Positions 54,650 to 61,122 of a stretch of 61,122 bases of DNA are shown here, in pieces. The notes beneath the pieces are model-generated. The model was not told the DNA's origin and did no database searches. It saw nothing but the letters and a program-made list of their open reading frames with translations. The stretch is taken from NCBI GenBank assembly GCA_902563075.1, contig CACEWC010000004.1, positions 1-61,122 on the forward strand. The letters are read 5' to 3'. Every line of letters begins with the position of its first letter. Within the stretch, counting starts at the first letter, position 1. Source of the stretch: an uncultured Pelagibacteraceae bacterium (lineage in GTDB: Bacteria > Pseudomonadota > Alphaproteobacteria > Pelagibacterales > Pelagibacteraceae). A program made the position numbers and the translations under genes.

Positions 54650-56068
54650 TTATTTTTTCAGTCTAAGTTTGTAATAAGATAAAAGAACAATAAAAAACAT
54701 TCTTAAAGAATTAGAAATTAATGAAGTCATTTTAGTAACATCTTGTTTTCGTTCATAATATGTAACAGGTACCTCTGTAATTTTTAAATTATTTTTGTAC
54801 GCACCAATCAAAAGATCAAAATCTCCCCAGAGATCTTTCATTCCCCATTTTGAGACATTTTTTTTAATTTTGATCCAATCTTTTTTATAAAAAATTTTTG
54901 TTCCACATAAAGTATCTGTTATTCTTTTTTTAAAAAGAAGACTAAACAATCCCGCAAAAAAACTATTCCCAATAAAATTAAAAAATTTCATTGCTCCATC
55001 TTTTTGTGGATAAATCATTCTTGTGCAATTAATAAAATCTGCATTAGTGCTTTTTAATATTTCTAATGAAAATTCAATATCTCTAAAACTTACAGTCAAG
55101 TCTGCATCATAAATCACGATAATATCACCTTTGCAATACTCAATACCTTTATAAACATTTTCAGATTTACAAACTCCTGGTCCTTGATATTTAATAATAT
55201 CAAAACTACTTAATTTAGTGGATAATTTATCTATTTCATTAATCGTTTTATCTGAAGATTTATCATTACCAAAAAGATATTCATAGGATCTTGGATTATT
55301 TACAATTTCTTTCTCGAATAGACCAATATTATTTTCCTCATTTTTACAAGGAATTATAATTGATACTTTTTTATTATCATTTTTTGAAAAATCCTGATTA
55401 ATTTTTTTTAGGATTGTTAAATTCATCAAACAAAAAATATTTAAAAAAGGTAACCTAAAAATTTTATTTATAAAATTGGTTAGAAAAGGAATATTTGCTG
55501 GCAAAGCAATAATTTTTTCATTTCTAATAATTTCTAAATTACAACTAGAATATAAATTATTCAAATAAGATGAGGGTAAAAAATTATTTTTTTTTGGAGA
55601 AAAGTTAAAAAAATATTTTAAAAATTTTAACATACTCATCCAGAATAAACTTTTTGACAAAACAATTATTTTTGTATCGTCATGAATTATTTTTGCTAAA
55701 CTAAGTAAGTTTGATGTAGGGTTTTGTTGATGTTCAATGTCAGCTATAAGAACTGTATCGCAATCTTTAATCTTATCTTCATGAAATTCATTAGTGTACT
55801 CTATAGTTGTATTATAGTTAATTTCATATTTTTCATTAATTTCTTTTACATAAACTTTATTAGATTTAATATTTTTACTTATTAATGAATTTCCAGCACA
55901 AAAAATATAAGTATTTTTCGTATTATCTATACAATTGTTAATAAAATGAGATATTTCACTAAATAAAAAATTTTTTGTATCTAAAAATTTCAATCTTTTT
56001 TCATAATTTGTCTCAAAAAATCTTAAACTAGCTTCTAGATAATAGTTTTTTTTAAAATTTTCAGTCAT
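54650..56068 (-). CDS. Fusion of degenerate SAM methyltransferase-like domain and GT2 glycosyltransferase
   Basis: The 472-residue protein has two domains. Residues about 1-225 resemble a class I methyltransferase (CAGNSLISKNI in the place of the SAM loop, CDTVLIADIEHQQNP further on), but the glycine-rich SAM motif is poor. Residues about 230-460 are a GT2 domain of the dolichyl-phosphate-mannose-synthase type, with KKVSIIIPCKNEENNIG, YDADLTV as the D-x-D metal site and CGTKIFYKKDW. The C-terminus may touch the membrane. It follows the amidinotransferase by 3 bases. It probably transfers a sugar to a lipid carrier or glycan. Confidence 0.72.
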   Translation of the reverse strand: MTENFKKNYYLEASLRFFETNYEKRLKFLDTKNFLFSEISHFINNCIDNTKNTYIFCAGNSLISKNIKSNKVYVKEINEKYEINYNTTIEYTNEFHEDKIKDCDTVLIADIEHQQNPTSNLLSLAKIIHDDTKIIVLSKSLFWMSMLKFLKYFFNFSPKKNNFLPSSYLNNLYSSCNLEIIRNEKIIALPANIPFLTNFINKIFRLPFLNIFCLMNLTILKKINQDFSKNDNKKVSIIIPCKNEENNIGLFEKEIVNNPRSYEYLFGNDKSSDKTINEIDKLSTKLSSFDIIKYQGPGVCKSENVYKGIEYCKGDIIVIYDADLTVSFRDIEFSLEILKSTNADFINCTRMIYPQKDGAMKFFNFIGNSFFAGLFSLLFKKRITDTLCGTKIFYKKDWIKIKKNVSKWGMKDLWGDFDLLIGAYKNNLKITEVPVTYYERKQDVTKMTSLISNSLRMFFIVLLSYYKLRLKK

Positions 56069-56071
56069 TTT

Positions 56072-57187
56072 TTATTGTTTAAGAAAATAATCCTTTAAAT
56101 CACCTTCTCTATAAACATCAGCTGTGCAGCAATGAACACCACCTCCAAATGCATATGCATCTCTCAATTCAACAGGAACAACTTCCATTCCTAATTTATC
56201 AAGTTGTTCAGCTTGATAAACTTCACTTTTTTCAACACAAACTGTTTTTGGATCAAGAACTAAAACATTCATTGATAACCATACTGATGAATAACAAAGT
56301 GGAGGTGGTTCATTATGAGCAGGTTGAGCACTATCTATTATTTTCCACCCATTATCCTCAAATAATTTTCTTTGTTCCTTTGGAAGTCTTCTTTGAGGAT
56401 TATTAATAATTAACCCTTCTTTTATCGGTGTAAATGTTGCATCTATATGAATTGGGTAAGGATCTCCAGGAAAATTAACTGCATGAACTCTATGATCTTT
56501 AAAATGTCTTCGAAGCCAATCAATTCCCTTTAAATTTGTTGTAAAACCATGTTGAACAATTAGGTCCTTCCCAAATCTAAGAACATCTGCTGCATCAAAT
56601 AAAGGCTCTTCTTCAGTAGTTACAAAAAATTTTTCTTCAGTCCATTTGAGTCTCTTTTGAATTCCAATCTTATCTGACAAATAATCCTCACGATAATCAG
56701 CATTCGTTAATCTAGGCTTTGGAGCAGTCTCATGACGCATATTCTTATCTTGTTCAAAATATTTTTTGATTAGCGGTCTATAATTTAGATATTCAAACCA
56801 TCTACATCTATAACTCATTGTTGCTTCAAGCATCTCATTTCCAACTGTAAGTATGATATCTCTTGCAGGCATACATCCAAACATACTTTCAACTTCCCAA
56901 TCTGGAGTAGAAATTTTTTGATTATGATTAAGTGGAACAGGTCGATCAACTTTAATTCCTCTTTTTTCCAACATTGATGCAAAATTGTTTAATAATTCAT
57001 TTGCTTTGTCAACTGTATCTTTAGTACGCGGTCCATGAGAACCTTTCATGTCTGAGTCTTCAGGCACTTTAGCATCTAAAGCAGGCTCTGGTGCTGGGAT
57101 ACAGCAACCATCCGCTCTCCCAACTATAACATGCTTTAGTGGATCCCACTCATTCCAGCTATTAACAACAACTTTATCTTTACTCAT
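56072..57187 (-). CDS. Glycine amidinotransferase (arginine:glycine type)
   Basis: The 371-residue protein aligns with vertebrate AGAT along its whole length: NSWNEWDPLKHVIVGRA, VVGNE-like TVGNEMLEA, FDAADVLRFGKD, PIHIDATF and GGGVHCCTADV. The expected catalytic set is Asp198, His247 and Cys353. The family moves the amidino group of arginine to an amine; with glycine it makes guanidinoacetate and ornithine. Relatives use other acceptors, so the glycine specificity is likely rather than proven. It lies between a DMT transporter (9 bases upstream) and the GT2 fusion (3 bases downstream), all on the same strand. Confidence 0.87.
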   Translation of the reverse strand: MSKDKVVVNSWNEWDPLKHVIVGRADGCCIPAPEPALDAKVPEDSDMKGSHGPRTKDTVDKANELLNNFASMLEKRGIKVDRPVPLNHNQKISTPDWEVESMFGCMPARDIILTVGNEMLEATMSYRCRWFEYLNYRPLIKKYFEQDKNMRHETAPKPRLTNADYREDYLSDKIGIQKRLKWTEEKFFVTTEEEPLFDAADVLRFGKDLIVQHGFTTNLKGIDWLRRHFKDHRVHAVNFPGDPYPIHIDATFTPIKEGLIINNPQRRLPKEQRKLFEDNGWKIIDSAQPAHNEPPPLCYSSVWLSMNVLVLDPKTVCVEKSEVYQAEQLDKLGMEVVPVELRDAYAFGGGVHCCTADVYREGDLKDYFLKQ

Positions 57188-57196
57188 GTTTCTAGA

Positions 57197-58102
57197 TTAA
57201 TTTAAAGCTATAAATCTTTTATTCCAACGCATCACTAAACTGTAATAAATTAATGAAATAAATAGAAAAAATCCTCCAACTATAGTGTAAGTGTCAGGTA
57301 CTTCATTTATGCCCAAGATAGGTAACCAAACCCAAAAAATTCCACCAATTACTTCGGTCAATGATAATAATGTTAATTCTGCAGCAGGAATAGCTTTTGA
57401 GCCAATAGAATATAAAATTAGTCCCAAGCAAACTAATGTTCCATGTAGAGAAAATAATGCTCCATTATAACTTGTTGAAAAGAATACTTGTTTTGTGCTT
57501 AGAAGGATTATAGCGGCAAAAACAAAGCAAAAAAAACCTGAAAAAGCTACAGTTGTAAACTTTGGAGTATCTGTTCTCCATCTTAAAGTTACAGAAAAAA
57601 CAGAAAATCCTATTGAAGAAAGCATTCCAAAAACAAAACCAACAACAGAATTAGATCCAGAACTTCCAAAGGCCATTATTATTATTCCAACTGTTGCAAT
57701 AAAAATTGAAATCCAAACATTTAATGAAATTTTTTCTTTAAGGAATAAAAAAGCCAGAAGTGCAGTAAAAAAAGGCATTGCTGCTAAACAAAGTAGTGTA
57801 ATTGCAGCTGATGTATTGGTAATTGAATAAATAAAACTTATCATAGCAACTCCTAATCCTGTTCCACCAATAATGCCTGAGTATCCGATTTTTAAATAAT
57901 TTTTATAAAATTTAATCCCCTCTTCAAAATAAAGATAAAGATTTAAAAGAATAAAAATTGTTAATCCTCTGCCAAAAATATACTGCCATGGAACCTGGTT
58001 AGGATTATCCATATATCTCACAACAAGAGGGCCAAAAGACCATAAAATTCCTGCGAACAAAACTACTGGAACTGCGATTTTTGGATTTTTTAATTCAAGC
58101 AT
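57197..58102 (-). CDS. DMT-superfamily (EamA) transporter
   Basis: The 301-residue protein has ten predicted helices in two EamA repeats, with SFIYSITNTSAAITLLCLAAMPFFTALLAFLFLKE and SIGSKAIPAAELTLLSLTEVIGGIFWVWLPI as its key stretches. It is first in a three-gene minus-strand unit followed by the amidinotransferase. Transport of an amino acid or guanidino compound is suggested by that pairing only. The upstream spacer of 143 bases is divergent with the NifU-like gene. Confidence 0.86.
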   Translation of the reverse strand: MLELKNPKIAVPVVLFAGILWSFGPLVVRYMDNPNQVPWQYIFGRGLTIFILLNLYLYFEEGIKFYKNYLKIGYSGIIGGTGLGVAMISFIYSITNTSAAITLLCLAAMPFFTALLAFLFLKEKISLNVWISIFIATVGIIIMAFGSSGSNSVVGFVFGMLSSIGFSVFSVTLRWRTDTPKFTTVAFSGFFCFVFAAIILLSTKQVFFSTSYNGALFSLHGTLVCLGLILYSIGSKAIPAAELTLLSLTEVIGGIFWVWLPILGINEVPDTYTIVGGFFLFISLIYYSLVMRWNKRFIALN

Positions 58103-58245
58103 TCAGAAAGATTAAATCTAAAAATTTATAACTACAACAAAAATGAGATATCTTTAATCTTAAATTTAATTTTTCCATTTAAAGTTGTGTTCAGCCTATT
58201 TCTATTCTTGATTGGTTTTTATTTGTCATGTAATTAAAAATTGAT

Positions 58246-58644
58246 ATGGATTTAGAGGTGCTAAGAATTGCTGCAAACACAAATAACAATAGAAATATTG
58301 AGAACCGTACACATGTCTCAAAGTTAAAAAATTCTGTGTGTGGGGATGAAATGCAAATAGAGCTTATATTAAAAAACGAAAAAATTTTAGACTTTGGGTA
58401 TCAAGGTAAATCTTGTGTATACTGCCAGGCATCAGCCAGTTTATTATCGAAAATTTCTATGAATAACCAAAAAGAAAAAATTAACGATTTATGTGATAAA
58501 GCTGAATTATATTTTGATGATGATGTAAAAATTATAGATAAAAAATGGAGTTCTTTGAAAAAATTGATTAAGAAGAAAAATATCAATAAAAAAGATTGTA
58601 TATTGTTACCTTTCAAAACTTTAAAAAAGATAGTATCAAGTTAA
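58246..58644 (+). CDS. NifU-like iron-sulfur cluster scaffold protein
   Basis: The 132-residue protein is the stand-alone NifU N-terminal type common in alphaproteobacteria. It has EVLRIAAN, SVCGDEMQIEL (Cys32), GKSCVYCQASASL (Cys57 and Cys60) and a late Cys118 in KKDCILLPF. These cysteines would bind a transient Fe-S cluster. Related genes often lie near folE-hisI; here it stands before an HPP-family gene, 3 bases downstream. A promoter-like TTGATT-17-TAATTA ends 9 bases before the ATG but is weak. Confidence 0.82.
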   Translation: MDLEVLRIAANTNNNRNIENRTHVSKLKNSVCGDEMQIELILKNEKILDFGYQGKSCVYCQASASLLSKISMNNQKEKINDLCDKAELYFDDDVKIIDKKWSSLKKLIKKKNINKKDCILLPFKTLKKIVSS

Positions 58645-58647
58645 ATT

Positions 58648-59112
58648 ATGGGTAATCTTAAACAATCTCTTTTAGCCGGTTTATTTTCAATAATTACAAT
58701 TGGAATTTTAACTTTCCTAACTTATAGAACAGAATTTGGGATCTTTCTATTAGCCTCATTTGGATCATCTATGGTTTTACTTTATGGATATCCTGAAAGT
58801 CCGTTTGCTCAACCAAAAAATGTTTTTTTTGGTCATTTAGTTACCGCAATCGTAGGTTTACTTTTTTTAAACTTTGTTCCATTACCAATCTTTTTAACTA
58901 TACCATTAGCAGTAGGATTTGGGGTCGGATTAATGATCCTTTTAAATGTTACTCACCCACCTGCAGGTGGTAATCCAATAATAGTTATTATTGGTAGCGT
59001 CTCTTTTGATTACTTGTTAAGTCCTGTTATATCAGGATCAGTTATAATTATTATTTTTGCAATAATTGTTAACAAATTTATTTTGAAAAAATCTTATCCA
59101 AGCCGAAAATAA
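58648..59112 (+). CDS. HPP family membrane protein
   Basis: The 154-residue protein has four or five predicted helices and the HPP signature, with LNVTHPPAGGNPIIVI in the second half and LYGYPESPFAQPKNVFFGH in the first. Chloroplast members carry nitrite across membranes; bacterial ones are mostly uncharacterised. It follows the NifU-like gene by 3 bases and converges on the livHM operon. Confidence 0.82.
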   Translation: MGNLKQSLLAGLFSIITIGILTFLTYRTEFGIFLLASFGSSMVLLYGYPESPFAQPKNVFFGHLVTAIVGLLFLNFVPLPIFLTIPLAVGFGVGLMILLNVTHPPAGGNPIIVIIGSVSFDYLLSPVISGSVIIIIFAIIVNKFILKKSYPSRK

Positions 59113-59116
59113 TTTT

Positions 59117-59200
59117 TTAAGAAATTATAAAATTATTTTCAATAAGAAGACCTATTAATATTCCTATTGCTAATGCTATAATTAATTTCTTCTTATTCAC
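59117..59200 (-). CDS. 27-residue hydrophobic micro-ORF coupled to livM
   Basis: A GTG codon overlaps the livM TGA as GTGA, and the frame runs for 27 codons to a TAA at 59117. The product would begin with a basic NKKK, continue as one hydrophobic helix (LIIALAIGILIGLLI) and end ENNFIIS. It fills nearly the whole gap to the convergent HPP gene. The four-base coupled overlap is the same arrangement used by real gene pairs across this window. It could be a small membrane subunit, or a chance frame; only conservation would tell. Confidence 0.35.
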   Translation of the reverse strand: MNKKKLIIALAIGILIGLLIENNFIIS

Positions 59201-60264
59201 TTTTTTAGTACTGGAGATTTTACAACTTTAATACCCGATGAAGATAATTTTGATTTCATACTTTGTTTAAGATTTTCCCAAAGCTTAGCCATTCCTAAAG
59301 GTTCATAAATCATAAATACTATCATCAACAGACCAAATATTACCTGTTCGATTGATGAAATAATTGTAGCATCAATAGCTCCGTGAAATACATTGTTTCC
59401 TATAGCATTTAAAAGAACTGGAAAAAGCAAAATAAATGCTGCTCCTATAAAAGCACCATTAATAGTCCCAAGTCCCCCAAGAATGCACATGAATAAGATT
59501 TTAAAAGATAACTTAATATCAAAAGCAACTGGCTCTAAAGATTTTAGATAACAAAATGCAAAAAGAGCACCAGCTACACCACAATAAAATGCACTAATAG
59601 CAAATGCCTGAACCTTAGTTCTTAGTAATGAAACGCCCATAGATTCTGCGGCGATATCCATATCTCTAACTGCCATCCAATTTCTGCCTGTACTTCCTCT
59701 TGCCATATTCATAGCTAATAAAGTTAAAATAGTGGTAACAGCTAAACATACAAAATACATAGCTAATGGTGTTGTAAATGGTTTTCCTAAAATAACTATA
59801 TCTTGTGCAGTTATAATCCCTGATGAGTCATAGTTTTTAAACCATCCAAATTTATCTATCATCCATATAATAAAAAACTGTGAGGCTAATGTTGCTACCA
59901 TAAGATAAATTCCTCTAACTTTTAAACTTGGTAAACCAAACAAAATTCCAAAAGCTGCAGAAATTAAACCTGAAACTATTAGTGAGCCAACGAAACCAAG
60001 ATCAGGCACTCGTAAAATAAGGTTAAACATAGCAAAAGCACCTGCAGCCATAAATCCAGCAGCACCCAAGGCTAATTGACCCGTATAACCCATTACAATT
60101 TGTTGTCCTATAGTAGCTAAAGCCAAGCAAAGCCAAGGAATTAATATAGAGGTGTACCAATATTCTGTTTTAATAAATGTCGGTATTATTAATACACTTA
60201 AAACCATACAAACAGCTAAGTTGATAAGGTCTTTTTTTGTGTAAGTCATAAAAATTGGTTTCAT
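59197..60264 (-). CDS. livM: Branched-chain amino acid-type ABC transporter permease LivM
   Basis: The 355-residue inner-membrane protein has the LivM family pattern: QQIVMGYTGQLALGAAGFMAAGAF, GIYLMVATLASQFF, GRNWMAVRDMDIAAESMG and CILGGLGTINGAFIGAAFILL. It forms the permease heterodimer with LivH, whose gene lies 3 bases upstream. The binding protein and ATPases are not in the window, so the substrate (branched-chain amino acid, urea or another amide) is unknown. An ATG five codons later is an alternative start. Confidence 0.92.
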   Translation of the reverse strand: MKPIFMTYTKKDLINLAVCMVLSVLIIPTFIKTEYWYTSILIPWLCLALATIGQQIVMGYTGQLALGAAGFMAAGAFAMFNLILRVPDLGFVGSLIVSGLISAAFGILFGLPSLKVRGIYLMVATLASQFFIIWMIDKFGWFKNYDSSGIITAQDIVILGKPFTTPLAMYFVCLAVTTILTLLAMNMARGSTGRNWMAVRDMDIAAESMGVSLLRTKVQAFAISAFYCGVAGALFAFCYLKSLEPVAFDIKLSFKILFMCILGGLGTINGAFIGAAFILLFPVLLNAIGNNVFHGAIDATIISSIEQVIFGLLMIVFMIYEPLGMAKLWENLKQSMKSKLSSSGIKVVKSPVLKK

Positions 60265-60267
60265 AAA

Positions 60268-61122
60268 TTAAACTCTCCTAATAATTTTTTCTCCAAATAA
60301 ACCCTCCGGTCTATATAATAAAAAGAATATCGCTAATACATATGGAGCCCATCCTTCGATGGCGCCTCCAAAAAACGGTCCGATATATACCTCTAATATT
60401 TTTTCTACTGCACCAATAATTAAACCACCAATAATTGCCCCTGGAATAGAGGAAAATCCACCAATAATTAAAACTGGCAAAGCTTTTAATGCAAGATCAA
60501 CAAGAGCAAATTGAACACCAGCTCTAGCTCCCCACATACATCCTGCAACTAAAGCTACCACACCTGCAGCAGACCAAACTAATAACATTATATGTTTTAA
60601 AGGAATTCCTATAGAACTTGCTGCACCTGCATCATCTGCAACAGCTCTCAAACCTAATCCAATTTTTGTATATTTAAACAATAAAAATAGACCAATAATC
60701 ATTATTGCTGCAACTAACCCAGCAGTAATATCAAGTGCACTAATAAATAATTTTAAATTATCTGCAATCCATGGCACTGGGAAATCTCCTATGCCTAAAT
60801 CTAATCTTCTTACTTCCACTCCCCATGCTGCCTGAGCAAGTCCTTCTAAAACATATCCTAAGCCTATTGTGGCCATTAATACTGTATCTTCACTAGCATT
60901 CATCAAAGGTCTTAAAACCAATCTTTCAGTACAAAGACCTACTACAACCATCAGAAAAGCAGCTAAAATAAATGCAATCACAAAAGGTATATTAAAATCT
61001 TGCATGAAGCCACAGAAAGCAAGGACTGAGAAAAAAACCATAGCTCCTTGTGAAAAATTGAATGTTGCTGAGGCTTTAAAAATTAAAACAAATCCTAAGG
61101 CAACTAAAGAATACATTGTACC
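60268..61122 (-). CDS. livH: Branched-chain amino acid-type ABC transporter permease LivH (partial, N-terminus outside window)
   Basis: The 284 visible codons contain the LivH core: YSLVALGFVLIFKAS, FNFSQGAMVF, GLGLRAVADDAGAASSIGIP, VGAVEKILEVY-type C-terminal text and FLLYRPEGLFGEKI. The frame is open to the window edge and the codons before the first visible Met (Gly-Thr) fit the family's GALYALVALG segment, so that Met is internal and the gene continues beyond 61122. It pairs with livM, 3 bases downstream. Confidence 0.9.
   Translation of the reverse strand, partial: GTMYSLVALGFVLIFKASATFNFSQGAMVFFSVLAFCGFMQDFNIPFVIAFILAAFLMVVVGLCTERLVLRPLMNASEDTVLMATIGLGYVLEGLAQAAWGVEVRRLDLGIGDFPVPWIADNLKLFISALDITAGLVAAIMIIGLFLLFKYTKIGLGLRAVADDAGAASSIGIPLKHIMLLVWSAAGVVALVAGCMWGARAGVQFALVDLALKALPVLIIGGFSSIPGAIIGGLIIGAVEKILEVYIGPFFGGAIEGWAPYVLAIFFLLYRPEGLFGEKIIRRV

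Noticed and set aside
58208..58236. Promoter-like TTGATT-17-TAATTA before the NifU-like gene.
   Set aside because: The -10 match is poor and would place the transcript start almost at the ATG, so it is not listed as a feature.
1..61122. tRNA, rRNA, CRISPR repeats, insertion sequences, prophage or toxin-antitoxin genes.
   Set aside because: No cloverleaf, repeat-spacer array, transposase or related sequence was recognised in any gap or frame, though a dedicated tRNA or RNA search could not be run.

Overview
The window reads as a slice of a streamlined marine alphaproteobacterial chromosome, most probably SAR11 (Pelagibacterales). The evidence is strong A+T bias with Lys/Asn/Ile/Phe-rich proteins, and spacers of only a few bases with many ATGA, GTGA or TAATG overlaps. 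It also rests on alphaproteobacterial families and gene orders: DUF2155 beside an NDUFA12-like protein, hdaA beside DUF2066, aroQ-accB-accC, lptFG diverging from pepA, and a plant-type gshA. No rRNA, tRNA, insertion sequence, phage gene, CRISPR array or convincing riboswitch was seen. No gene-free stretch exceeds about 175 bases. The assignment to SAR11 is inference from these features.

Layout. 1-2800: an AcuI/YhdH-type reductase (cut by the window edge) and folE on the minus strand, diverging from hisI, a 2OG-Fe(II) oxygenase-like gene, a DUF2237 gene and a 54-codon membrane ORF. 2805-8580: a tightly coupled minus-strand operon, dimethylglycine/sarcosine dehydrogenase -> etfB -> etfA -> ETF-quinone oxidoreductase, which forms a complete path from methylated glycine to the quinone pool. 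8637-14888: a DUF4864 secreted protein, an AsmA-like protein, prfB with an intact programmed +1 frameshift, and a class A penicillin-binding protein. 14992-21634: RNase E/G (without its zinc-link cysteines), thiSG, aroQ-accB-accC, DUF2155/NDUFA12, and an orphan homologue of the C-terminal part of class II ribonucleotide reductase. 21635-28598: aspS, hdaA, DUF2066, purMN, ndk and pepA.

28659-36465: an outer-membrane biogenesis run (lptF, lptG, lptD, surA-like) that continues into pdxA and rsmA and converges on gmk. 36476-38425: acpP, fabG, fabD. 38513-45490: rpsF-rpsR-rplI-dnaB, an MMPL/RND exporter, cvpA and purF. 45494-50544: an HD-domain protein related to diiron oxygenases, gshA-gshB, a DMT transporter and an MFS transporter. 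50541-58102 looks more accessory: cmk without its usual neighbours, a long charged coiled-coil protein, a GT-C-like membrane protein, an FkbM methyltransferase, a degenerate methyltransferase fused to a GT2 glycosyltransferase, an arginine:glycine amidinotransferase and another DMT transporter. 58246-61122: a NifU-like scaffold, an HPP-family membrane protein, a 27-codon ORF coupled to livM, livM, and livH cut by the right edge.

Most of the window is core metabolism. I do not see a clear new defence or mobile system. The items most worth a second look are the orphan NrdJ-like protein, the RNase E/G without a zinc-link, the HD-domain enzyme with a changed lid motif, the transporter-amidinotransferase-glycosyltransferase operon, and two unannotated micro-ORFs.
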